From an uncultured Flavobacteriales bacterium (GTDB lineage Bacteria; Bacteroidota; Bacteroidia; Flavobacteriales; Crocinitomicaceae), in the NCBI GenBank assembly GCA_946478775.1, contig CAMLDR010000215.1, positions 1 to 6,532 of the forward strand: 6,532 nt of DNA, written 5' to 3'. The position numbers and the translations under genes are program-made. A model generated the notes under the pieces. It saw nothing but the letters and a program-made list of their open reading frames with translations, made no database searches and was not told the origin of the DNA. This document shows positions 1 to 6,396 of the stretch, one piece after another (the first letter of the stretch is position 1; each line of letters begins with the position of its first letter).

Positions 1-196
1 GATGAACGAACCAGACATCATTTTTGCAGATGAACCTTCCGGAAACCTGGATTCAAAGAATGCTGCCGAATTACATCAACTGTTTTTTGACTTGCGGAAG
101 GAATTCGGACAGACATTCGTAATCGTTACCCACAACAACCTGCTTGCCGAAATGGCTGACAGGTCCATTGTGATGGCTGACGGTTCGTTGCAATAA
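1..196 (+). CDS. lolD: LolD-like ABC transporter ATP-binding protein, C-terminal fragment
   Basis: This is the last 64 or so codons of an ABC ATPase gene that enters from the left edge; the reading frame begins at base 2 and the ATG there is internal. Visible motifs are Walker B and its catalytic glutamate (DIIFADEP), the D-loop (SGNLD) and the switch histidine (IVTH). The P-loop and signature motif lie outside the window. Together with the short tail ([14 protein letters not shown]), the wording matches the LolD/MacB/FtsE group, best LolD. LolD powers the inner-membrane LolCE complex that releases lipoproteins for transport to the outer membrane. The assignment within this group is from family knowledge; without the N-terminal half another member of the group cannot be excluded. 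The gene ends one base short of the stop codon of the convergent lipoprotein gene, so no separate terminator fits between them. Confidence 0.8.
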   Translation, partial: MNEPDIIFADEPSGNLDSKNAAELHQLFFDLRKEFGQTFVIVTHNNLLAEMADRSIVMADGSLQ

Positions 197-197
197 C

Positions 198-425
198 TTA
201 TTTCAATTTACAATCTCCGGCAAAAGCCTCTGCATTGTTATCAATCACCGCGCAGGAATCTTCCTGCTCATTTCGGGGTAGAGATGTCAAGTCGTAATGC
301 GTTCGGTCGCCGCTGTAGAATTTGCAATAACAATTCCCTTTTTCTTTCTTTCTGCAGGACGTTGTAGAAAACAATCCAACAGACACACTGGTGAAGATCA
401 CCGACAAATACACTATTGTTTTCAT
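198..425 (-). CDS. Small cysteine-rich predicted lipoprotein, function unknown
   Basis: A 75-residue secreted protein. Residues 1-23 form a signal peptide with one lysine (K2), a hydrophobic core (TIVYLSVIFTSVSVGLF) and a loose lipobox STTSC, with C24 as the probable lipidated cysteine. The mature part has four more cysteines (C32, C34, C58, C72) in a CxC...C...C arrangement that could form two disulfides, and ends AFAGDCKLK. I do not recognise a characterised family, although small proteins of this style are common as hypothetical proteins in Bacteroidota. Support for a real gene comes from the signal peptide plus lipobox, the even number of cysteines after it, and the neat fit between flanking genes: its stop is one base from the lolD-like stop, and its start faces the TIGR02757 gene across 75 bases. 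The lipobox is not canonical because position -3 is Thr. A periplasmic or outer-membrane location is inferred. Confidence 0.7.
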   Translation of the reverse strand: MKTIVYLSVIFTSVSVGLFSTTSCRKKEKGNCYCKFYSGDRTHYDLTSLPRNEQEDSCAVIDNNAEAFAGDCKLK

Positions 426-491
426 AAGAATTCATTTTATAACTAGTAATTTAGTAATGAAAATAACTAATCAAATTATTTTAACTTTTTT

Positions 492-496
492 AAGGA
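492..496 (+). promoter_or_regulatory. Shine-Dalgarno-like AAGGA before the TIGR02757 gene
   Basis: AAGGA lies 4 bases before the ATG at 501. It supports that start, but the spacing is short and Bacteroidota generally initiate without a Shine-Dalgarno pairing, so it may be incidental. No other gene in the window has as good a match. Confidence 0.3.
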
Positions 497-500
497 ATCT

Positions 501-1253
501 ATGAACCAGGCACAACTGACTGAATATCTGAACCAAAAAGTATTGGAATACAACCGACCGGATTTCATTCAATCAGACCCGATCCGGATTCCAAAGCAGT
601 TTACCCGGAAGGAAGATATTGAGATCAGCGCATTCCTGATTTCCACCCTGGCCTGGGGAAACCGCACGGCGATTATCAAAAGCGGAGAGCGTTTGCTGGA
701 GATCATGAATTTCAGTCCTTATGAGTACGTTCTCAACTACGAGGAACAGAAACACCAGTTTGTCCACAGAACATTCAACAGCGACGATCTGAATGCGTTC
801 TTTGTCTCATTGAAACGGATTTACCTGCAAGGCGGACTGGAACAGGCTTTTAAGCCTCATCCGGAAATTCCCGGAATACAGGGAAGAATTGTTTCCTTCA
901 GAAGTGCATTTACGCAGGAACCATTTCCAGACAGAACTCACAAACACCTGGCTAATCCGCAAAAAGGATCTTCTGCAAAGCGGATCAATATGTTCTTGCG
1001 CTGGATGGTCCGCAAAGACGAATCCGGCGTGGATTTCGGCATTTGGAACCAAATTCCCATGTCGGAACTGCATCTTCCGCTGGATGTTCACACCGGGAAT
1101 GTGGCCCGTAAACTGGGAATTCTTACCCGCACACAAAACGATTGGAAAAGTGTGGCTGAAATCCAGGAGCAATTGGTCCAATTCGACCCGAATGATCCGT
1201 GCAAATACGATTTTGCCCTGTTTGGACTGGGTGTTTTTGAAGGAATCAAATAA
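501..1253 (+). CDS. TIGR02757 / DUF2400 family protein, function unknown
   Basis: A 250-residue soluble protein with no signal peptide or membrane segment. It carries the blocks I associate with TIGR02757 (DUF2400): QSDPIRIPKQF (25-35), EISAFLISTLAWGNR (41-55), SAKRINMFLRWMVRKD (158-173), GVDFGIW (176-182), LPLDVHTGNVARKLGIL (192-208) and DPCKYDFALFGLGVFE (232-247). Length and both termini look complete for the family. The function is not established. The LDVHTGNVARKLG block resembles the segment around the catalytic Asp of HhH-GPD DNA glycosylases such as endonuclease III (VDTH...R), with D195 in the matching place. That relationship is inferred, and no clear helix-hairpin-helix glycine hairpin or iron-sulfur cysteine set is visible. 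The start at 501 has an AAGGA upstream. The TAA stop is the first TAA of a heptamer repeat array. The gene is transcribed divergently from the small lipoprotein gene. Confidence 0.88.
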   Translation: MNQAQLTEYLNQKVLEYNRPDFIQSDPIRIPKQFTRKEDIEISAFLISTLAWGNRTAIIKSGERLLEIMNFSPYEYVLNYEEQKHQFVHRTFNSDDLNAFFVSLKRIYLQGGLEQAFKPHPEIPGIQGRIVSFRSAFTQEPFPDRTHKHLANPQKGSSAKRINMFLRWMVRKDESGVDFGIWNQIPMSELHLPLDVHTGNVARKLGILTRTQNDWKSVAEIQEQLVQFDPNDPCKYDFALFGLGVFEGIK

Positions 1254-1310
1254 TTCCTAATTCCTAATTCCTAATTCCTAATTCCTAATTCCTAATTCCT
1301 AATTCCTAAT
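1251..1310. repeat. Heptamer tandem array 1, unit TAATTCC (8 full copies)
   Basis: Eight perfect consecutive copies of the 7-bp unit TAATTCC (equivalently ATTCCTA) fill 1251-1306, followed by a partial TAAT. The first three bases are the stop codon of the TIGR02757 gene, so the array starts exactly where coding ends. Every unit carries TAA on the plus strand and TAG on the minus strand, so translation cannot run through it in any frame. No unit-to-unit variation is visible, which suggests recent expansion or homogenisation. Confidence 0.97.
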
Positions 1311-1341
1311 AAAAAAGTTTAAAGAGTATAAAAGTTCAATC

Positions 1342-1393
1342 ATTCGTAATTCGTAATTCGTAATTCGTAATTCGTAATTCGTAATTCGTAATT
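1342..1393. repeat. Heptamer tandem array 2, unit ATTCGTA (7 full copies)
   Basis: Seven perfect copies of ATTCGTA fill 1342-1390, followed by a partial ATT. The unit differs from array 1 by a single base (ATTCCTA to ATTCGTA). The array is separated from array 1 by 31 AT-rich bases with no recognisable signal. The plus strand has TAA in every unit. The minus strand has no stop codon within the repeat and would read as a YELRITN heptapeptide repeat, which I regard as incidental here. Confidence 0.97.
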
Positions 1394-1431
1394 ATCCTCC
1401 AATTGTTCAAAAATCAGGGAAAACTCTTGGA

Positions 1432-1466
1432 ATTAGTCATTAGTAATTAGTAATTCATAATTAACT
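1432..1466. repeat. Heptamer tandem array 3, degenerate ATTAGTA type (5 units)
   Basis: Five in-phase 7-bp units run ATTAGTC, ATTAGTA, ATTAGTA, ATTCATA, ATTAACT. The unit again has the ATTNNTA form of arrays 1 and 2, but this array is shorter and decayed, most at its downstream end. It ends 7 bases before the ATG of the BatA-like gene, so any leader of that gene is built largely of this repeat. A 38-base unique spacer (1394-1431) separates it from array 2; I find no Bacteroidota TTG/TAnnTTTG promoter pair there. Confidence 0.85.
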
Positions 1467-1473
1467 TAGCGCT

Positions 1474-3525
1474 ATGAAATGGGTCTATCCTGAATTTTTA
1501 TTTGCCCTGCTTGTTTTGGTAATCCCAATACTCATTCACCTTTTCCATTTTCGCAAGTACAAAACCATCTATTTTTCCAGTATTGCATTCGTAAAATCGG
1601 TGGAGCAGCAGCAGAAAAACCCGCGGAAGATCAAGCATTTATTGATCCTGATTTCCCGTGCTTTGGCTTTTACCTGCCTGGTTGTTGCATTTGCTCAGCC
1701 CTACTTTCCAAAATCGGGAACCAACAAAAAAGACATTCAGCTGATCGGTGTTTACATCGACAACTCTTTTTCCATGTCGCGCATTGGCGGTCAGGGCGAA
1801 TTATTGGCACAAGCGAAAGAATTGGCGGGTTCTATCGTGGACAAAGCTCCCAGAAACACCCAATACGTCTTGTTTACCAATGAGTTGAGCGGAAACGAAA
1901 AGCAAACCCTGACCAAGGTGAAATTTGTGGACCAGGTGGCAAAAGTAAGCTACTCTCCTATTTACCGCTCACGGGAAGAAATCCTTTCTTACTGGAACCA
2001 ATGGGTAGAAGATGCCCAAAAAGAAGGGAATATCAAATCCAAACCATCATTGGTTTATGTGTCTGATTTTCAAAAAACTAAATCACATCATCCGACCAAA
2101 AAGTTTAAGTCGATTGCAAGCATTTCACCATTAATCCTTACCCCTCAAAATACAGGGAATTTATACGTGGATACCATTTGGTTTGAAACTCCGATCCAGA
2201 AACTCGGCTCTGCCCAAACGCTTTCCATACGCGTTGTAAACACCGGAAAGGAAGCCGTGGAATCAGCGGTGGTAAGTGTTCAAATCGGAAAGATCAAACG
2301 GGATCTGTTTGCAGAATTACCGGCAAACGGAGCAGATACTGTTCGCCTGAACTACTTCAACCAGGAAGCCGGTATTGCGAAAGGAACCATTTCGATCAAC
2401 GATAAGCAAATGACCCGGGACGACTCTTTCTTTTTCAATTACGAAGTCAAGAAAAGCAGTTCTGTATTGATTATCAATGGAGAAGACGCAGTTGAAAACG
2501 TCGGGATTGTTTTTGGTTTGGATGATTTTTACAAGGTCAAAGAAGTATCTACCGCCCAGGCCTCTCAGGAAAACCTGGAATCCATCGACTTGGTCGTATT
2601 GAATGGCTTAAACCAGGTCCCAGGCAATCTCAGCACCGAACTAAGCAGTTATAGCGAAGAACAGGGGTCTGTTTTATTGATTCCGGGAACCAATGTTTCT
2701 CCTTCGGGATGGAATGCTTTGCTGGATAAATTGAGTTTACCTGCAATCAACGGAACTCAAACGGTTGGCTTGGGTATTCAAAAGCTGAATATTAAAGATC
2801 CGTTTTTCCAGGGAATTTTTGAAGGAAGACCTGAAAATATCTCACTGCCGGCTGTTGCGAAAGGATACCGCCTGATGAATAATTCAAAAACGCTTGCAAG
2901 TAACCTGATCAACTATCAGAACGGGACACCTTTCTTCGTGAAAAGCACCGGAAAGAATCATTCTTATCTGTTCTCCACCTCCCTGAAAGGGGAATTCAGC
3001 ACATTTACAAGCAACCAGTTATTTTCCACGCTGCTTTTGCATGTGGGCAACCTGAGCCAAAGACAAAATCCTTATTACCTCATTATCGGTTCCGACGGAA
3101 GTTATCCTTTAAACATCAATACTTCCAGCGAAAACCCGGTTCATTTGAAGCAGGGAACAATCGATTACATTCCGGTAGTTTTTACTAAAAACAAACGTTC
3201 TTACCTTTCCATCCAGGGACTGGAAGCTATCCGGATCCTGGAAGCAGGAAACTATTCGATCTCCCGGGACGGGAAGCAAAAAGGAATTCTGTCAACCAAC
3301 TATAACCGATTGGAATCTCAAACTGTGGAATCGACGCAAGAAGAAATTAAAAAAGCATTCGAGCAAGCCGGAATTCGCGTAAACACGATACAAGACGGTT
3401 CCAACTGGAACAGTTCTTCTTTACTTGAAATCGGCGAGAGTTATGATAGTTGGCGTTGGTTTGTTTTCTTTGCAGGAATATTCGTCCTGTGCGAAATGGC
3501 TTTACTAATTTTCTACAAGAAATAA
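1474..3525 (+). CDS. BatA-domain / VWA-like membrane protein with GATase-like domain
   Basis: A 683-residue membrane protein. Residues 1-80 form the BatA N-terminal domain (PF07584/TIGR02226 type): a membrane helix at about 7-24, the [13 protein letters not shown] stretch, and a second helix at about 56-74. A von Willebrand A-like domain follows, with an intact metal-site motif DNSFS (D96, S98, S100) and a later YVSD (D198); the usual central Thr is not obvious. Residues 225-325 look like a beta-rich Ig/CARDB-type segment. Residues 330-420 (VLIINGED...LLIPG) resemble the glutamine amidotransferase-like fold often seen in this group. A final helix at about 662-681 precedes FYKK. Most of the protein should face the periplasm. 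Full BatABCDE/MoxR clusters have been linked to aerotolerance, but none of those partners is present here, so the specific role is unknown. There is no Shine-Dalgarno; the start precedes the conserved PEFLFAL stretch. The next gene begins 4 bases after the stop. Confidence 0.87.
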   Translation: MKWVYPEFLFALLVLVIPILIHLFHFRKYKTIYFSSIAFVKSVEQQQKNPRKIKHLLILISRALAFTCLVVAFAQPYFPKSGTNKKDIQLIGVYIDNSFSMSRIGGQGELLAQAKELAGSIVDKAPRNTQYVLFTNELSGNEKQTLTKVKFVDQVAKVSYSPIYRSREEILSYWNQWVEDAQKEGNIKSKPSLVYVSDFQKTKSHHPTKKFKSIASISPLILTPQNTGNLYVDTIWFETPIQKLGSAQTLSIRVVNTGKEAVESAVVSVQIGKIKRDLFAELPANGADTVRLNYFNQEAGIAKGTISINDKQMTRDDSFFFNYEVKKSSSVLIINGEDAVENVGIVFGLDDFYKVKEVSTAQASQENLESIDLVVLNGLNQVPGNLSTELSSYSEEQGSVLLIPGTNVSPSGWNALLDKLSLPAINGTQTVGLGIQKLNIKDPFFQGIFEGRPENISLPAVAKGYRLMNNSKTLASNLINYQNGTPFFVKSTGKNHSYLFSTSLKGEFSTFTSNQLFSTLLLHVGNLSQRQNPYYLIIGSDGSYPLNINTSSENPVHLKQGTIDYIPVVFTKNKRSYLSIQGLEAIRILEAGNYSISRDGKQKGILSTNYNRLESQTVESTQEEIKKAFEQAGIRVNTIQDGSNWNSSSLLEIGESYDSWRWFVFFAGIFVLCEMALLIFYKK

Positions 3526-3529
3526 AGAT

Positions 3530-4804
3530 ATGAAATTACTTATCCGGCAAGTAACGGTTATTGACAAAAGCTCCAAGTGGAATGGTAAAAAGGTGGATAT
3601 TTACCTGGAAGACGGGAAAATTCAGGAAATTGCAGCTAAAATCGACCGTTCTTGTGAATTAGAGATCCGGGAAGAAAACCTGCACATTTCAAAAGGATGG
3701 GTGGACCTGAAAGCACATTTTGCGGATCCGGGAGAAGAACATAAATCGACGATCCAAAGCGGATTGGATGCCGCAGCATTCGGCGGATTTACCCATGTAG
3801 TGGTTCTGCCGTCTACACAGCCGGTCCTGGACAACAAAACAAGTGTGGAATATGTATTGAGAAGAAGCGAGAACGCGGTAACCTCTTTACACCCGATGGG
3901 CTGCATTACCAAAAAGAACCAGGGTGAAGCTTTGGCGGAAATGTACGATATGTTCCAATCCGGAGTGCGCCTGTTCTCAGACGACCTGGTTCCTGTAAAC
4001 GGAGGAATTATGTACCGCGCGTTACTTTACTCCAAGAATTTTAACGGAACTGTCATTGGTTTTGCCCACGACAAGTCTATTTCCGGAGGTGGAATGGTAA
4101 ACGAAGGAGAAGCTTCTACCAAAACCGGTTTAAAGGCAGATCCGGCAATCAGTGAGATCATTCAGCTGGAACGCAACCTGCGCTTATTGGAATACACCGA
4201 AGGAAACCTGTATGCAACCGGCATTTCCACGGCAGAATCTGTGGACCTGATCCGCAAAGCAAAAGCAAAAGGCCTGAATGTAACCGCAGATACTCACGCA
4301 CAGCATTTGATTTACAACGAAACAGCTGTATTGGATTTCGATGTGAACTTCAAATTAATGCCTCCTCTTCGACCAGAATCTGACCGCTTAGCACTTTGGG
4401 AAGGATTGAAAGACGGAACAATTGACTGCATCGTTTCCGATCACAGGCCAAATGATTCGGAAGAAACAGACCTGGAATTTGACCATGCTAATTTTGGAAA
4501 CAGCACTATCCAGACACTTTTCGGTGAATTGGGTGCTTGCCCTGATTTTAACCTGGAATTGGTCATAAACGGATTGACAGAAAAAGGAAGGGAATTATTA
4601 TCACTGGATAATGGAGCTATTGAGGACCAAACAATCGCGGATTTATCCTTGTTTATCCCGTTTAAATCGTGGGTATTCACCAAAGAAGATTTAATTATAC
4701 CGTGCACTAACACACCGGCATTGAATAAACAATTGAACGGATTTGTTTATGGAATTATCAATAATGGTAAATTCGCACTGAAAGAAACAAGAGAAAATGT
4801 CTGA
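3530..4804 (+). CDS. Dihydroorotase-like protein, probably catalytically inactive
   Basis: A 424-residue amidohydrolase-superfamily protein that follows class I dihydroorotase over its whole length: an N-terminal beta segment with [22 protein letters not shown] (52-68), LFSDD (148-152), FAHD with H180, MVNEGEAST, the HLIYNE and [11 protein letters not shown] blocks, and IDCIVSDH with D304. Dihydroorotase closes carbamoyl-aspartate to dihydroorotate in pyrimidine synthesis. Here several key residues differ: the first His of the HxH zinc motif is K61, the substrate Arg of the HLR motif is A65, the substrate Asn of the PNT motif is S95, and the His of the HVST motif is G231. H63, D152, H180 and D304 remain. 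Loss of two metal ligands and two substrate residues argues against normal activity. A structural or regulatory role, as for Pseudomonas PyrC' with aspartate transcarbamoylase, is possible but inferred. Similar divergent copies are commonly annotated dihydroorotase in Bacteroidota. The gene overlaps the next one by 8 bases. Confidence 0.86.
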   Translation: MKLLIRQVTVIDKSSKWNGKKVDIYLEDGKIQEIAAKIDRSCELEIREENLHISKGWVDLKAHFADPGEEHKSTIQSGLDAAAFGGFTHVVVLPSTQPVLDNKTSVEYVLRRSENAVTSLHPMGCITKKNQGEALAEMYDMFQSGVRLFSDDLVPVNGGIMYRALLYSKNFNGTVIGFAHDKSISGGGMVNEGEASTKTGLKADPAISEIIQLERNLRLLEYTEGNLYATGISTAESVDLIRKAKAKGLNVTADTHAQHLIYNETAVLDFDVNFKLMPPLRPESDRLALWEGLKDGTIDCIVSDHRPNDSEETDLEFDHANFGNSTIQTLFGELGACPDFNLELVINGLTEKGRELLSLDNGAIEDQTIADLSLFIPFKSWVFTKEDLIIPCTNTPALNKQLNGFVYGIINNGKFALKETRENV

Positions 4805-5354
4805 TAAGCGTTCGTTTTTACGTAATTTCTGGAAAGAGCGTAAAATGGTTGGGGCGATGGCTCCAAGTTCCAAGTATTTAGCAAAAAAAATGTTGCAGAG
4901 AATTGATTTCTCAACAGCCAGAGTCATCGTGGAATTAGGCCCCGGAACAGGTGTTTTCACCCGAAAAATGCTCCAAAAACTGAGTCCTGACGGCATTATG
5001 CTGGTATTTGAACTCAATGACAGTTTCATAAACCAATTGAAGAAAGAGTTCAAGGATCCCCGTGTTATTTTAATTCATGATTCTGCTGAAAAAATTGGCG
5101 AATACCTGGAGAAACATGGTTATTCCCAAGCGGATGCGGTGGTCTCTTCACTTCCGCTTGCTAATTTTCCAAGCGAATTGAAAAACCGGATATTAACGGA
5201 AAGCCACCGGGTAATGCATGCTAATTCAATTTATGTCCAGTTTCAGTATTCATTGAATGCTAAGAAGAGTATCAAACAATTCTTCAAGCACATGGAGATT
5301 GCATTTACTCCGGCAAACTTCCCTCCTGCTTTTATCTATTATTGTAAAAAATAA
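4797..5354 (+). CDS. Class I SAM-dependent methyltransferase, phospholipid N-methyltransferase-like
   Basis: A 185-residue soluble protein. The opening [22 protein letters not shown] (11-32) is typical of the bacterial phospholipid N-methyltransferase group (COG3963, PmtA-like). SAM-binding motif I is [17 protein letters not shown] (43-59), the acidic residue ending strand 2 is E72 in VFELND, and the post-strand-4 motif [11 protein letters not shown] (115-125) corresponds to the SGLPF-type substrate loop of that group. The length is normal and the C-terminus (IYYCKK) looks complete. The family methylates phosphatidylethanolamine in some bacteria and is related in fold to rRNA adenine dimethylases, so the substrate here is not certain. 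No membrane segment is seen; the basic N-terminus could contact the membrane. The ATG sits inside the end of the dihydroorotase-like gene (ATGTCTGA), implying translational coupling. Confidence 0.82.
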   Translation: MSDKRSFLRNFWKERKMVGAMAPSSKYLAKKMLQRIDFSTARVIVELGPGTGVFTRKMLQKLSPDGIMLVFELNDSFINQLKKEFKDPRVILIHDSAEKIGEYLEKHGYSQADAVVSSLPLANFPSELKNRILTESHRVMHANSIYVQFQYSLNAKKSIKQFFKHMEIAFTPANFPPAFIYYCKK

Positions 5355-5391
5355 GCTTGGAATCCTATTAAATCACACTTCTGTATTTCAG

Positions 5392-5421
5392 TTCCATGAA
5401 AGCAGGAAAATCCTAATTTTA
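5392..5421 (+). promoter_or_regulatory. Possible Bacteroidota-type promoter for trxB
   Basis: TAATTTTA at 5414-5421 matches the Bacteroidota -7 consensus TAnnTTTG at all defined positions but the last. A TTC at 5392-5394, one base off the -33 TTG, lies 19 bases upstream, within the usual spacing. Transcription would begin near 5428, leaving a leader of about 20 bases before the trxB ATG at 5449. Both boxes are imperfect in AT-rich DNA, so this is tentative; it is supported mainly by the 94-base gap after the methyltransferase gene. Confidence 0.3.
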
Positions 5422-5448
5422 TAGTATCAAAAAAACAAGAATTCAACT

Positions 5449-6396
5449 ATGAGCGCTGAAAAAATAAAATGCCTGATCATCGGTTCAGGTCCTGCCGGAT
5501 ATACTGCTGCAATTTATGCTGCAAGAGCAGAAATGAAACCAGTGATGTACCAGGGAATGCAACCGGGCGGACAATTAACGACAACAAACGAGGTGGAGAA
5601 CTTCCCGGGATACCCTGACGGAGTTACCGGACCTGAAATGATGACACAATTAGAGGCTCAGGCAAAGCGTTTTGAAACAGACGTACGTTTTGGTTTTATC
5701 ACGAAAGTGGACTTTTCAGGCCCTATTCACAAATGCTGGACAGAAGATGGTCATGAAATTCATGCGGAAACGGTGATCATCTCTACCGGAGCAGCAGCAA
5801 AGTACTTAGGCTTACCTTCAGAACAGCATTACCTTCAAATCGGTGGCGGAGTTTCTGCCTGTGCGGTTTGTGACGGATTCTTCTACCGCGGACAGGAAAC
5901 GGTCATCGTTGGTGCAGGAGATTCAGCTTGTGAAGAAGCCCATTACCTTTCCAAATTGTGCAAGAAAGTGACCATGCTGGTTCGTACAGATAAATTCCGT
6001 GCTTCTAAAATCATGGCTGACCGCGTTCGCAATACCCCGAATATTGAAATCCTTCACAATACGGAAACGGTTGAAGTAATGGGTGATGGAAACGGAGTGA
6101 CTGCTATAAAAGTGAAAAACAACGTTTCAGGAGAAGAAAAAGAAATTCCGGCTACCGGTTTCTTCGTAGCGATCGGACACAAACCAAACACAGATGTTTT
6201 CAAAGATTACATCAACCTGGACGAAACAGGATACATCAAATACGAAAAACCGGGAACATCATTGACAAATGTACCGGGAGTATTTGTTGCCGGTGATGCT
6301 GCAGATAAAACCTATCGCCAGGCAATCACAGCTGCAGGAACAGGTTGTATCGCTGCTTTGGACGCAGAACGCTATTTGGCTAGTTTGGAACATTAA
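5449..6396 (+). CDS. trxB: Thioredoxin reductase
   Basis: A complete 315-residue low-molecular-weight thioredoxin reductase, a cytosolic FAD enzyme that passes electrons from NAD(P)H to thioredoxin. In order: FAD-binding GSGPAG (12-17), MQPGGQLTTTNEVENFPG (37-54), the redox pair ACAVCDG (C138, C141), the nucleotide-binding GAGDSACEEAHYLS (155-168), and the second FAD motif GVFVAGDAAD (277-286) followed by YRQAITAAGTGC. The start places GSGPAG at the usual distance from the N-terminus. In the 2'-phosphate-binding region, where E. coli has HRRDGFR, this protein has VRTDKFR: the first two positions are V and R, the third is T, and the last Arg is kept, so NADPH preference may be weakened. Extra cysteines C161 and C171 lie nearby. 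The gene probably has its own promoter, and an inverted repeat starts directly after its stop. Confidence 0.97.
   Translation: MSAEKIKCLIIGSGPAGYTAAIYAARAEMKPVMYQGMQPGGQLTTTNEVENFPGYPDGVTGPEMMTQLEAQAKRFETDVRFGFITKVDFSGPIHKCWTEDGHEIHAETVIISTGAAAKYLGLPSEQHYLQIGGGVSACAVCDGFFYRGQETVIVGAGDSACEEAHYLSKLCKKVTMLVRTDKFRASKIMADRVRNTPNIEILHNTETVEVMGDGNGVTAIKVKNNVSGEEKEIPATGFFVAIGHKPNTDVFKDYINLDETGYIKYEKPGTSLTNVPGVFVAGDAADKTYRQAITAAGTGCIAALDAERYLASLEH

Noticed and set aside
444..472. Degenerate heptamer-like repeats (AGTAAT twice) in the divergent intergenic region
   Set aside because: The two AGTAAT copies are 8 bases apart rather than 7 and the rest is simple AT-rich sequence; too little to call a fourth array.
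482..489. TAACTTTT as a -7 promoter box for the TIGR02757 gene
   Set aside because: It matches TAnnTTTG except the last base, but no TTG lies at the proper distance upstream and it would leave almost no leader.
807..1260. Long antisense (807-1181) and alternate-frame (889-1260) ORFs in the TIGR02757 gene
   Set aside because: Shadows of a conserved gene; translations show no recognisable motif.
1311..1341. Promoter in the spacer between heptamer arrays 1 and 2
   Set aside because: The stretch is AT-rich (AGTATAAAAG) but has no TTG plus TAnnTTTG pair.
1251..1466. CRISPR array
   Set aside because: Units are 7 bp with no spacers between them, and no cas genes are present.
3530..4804. Calling this gene pyrC
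   Set aside because: Two metal-ligand positions and two substrate positions are substituted, so the gene symbol would imply an activity the sequence does not support.
4691..5053. 120-codon minus-strand ORF
   Set aside because: It is antisense to the end of the dihydroorotase-like gene and the methyltransferase gene, both well supported; it has no domain or signal.
5404..5414. AGGAAAATCCT as a terminator for the methyltransferase gene
   Set aside because: The stem is only 4 bp with a 3-base loop, and the few following T bases overlap the possible trxB promoter; too weak to call.
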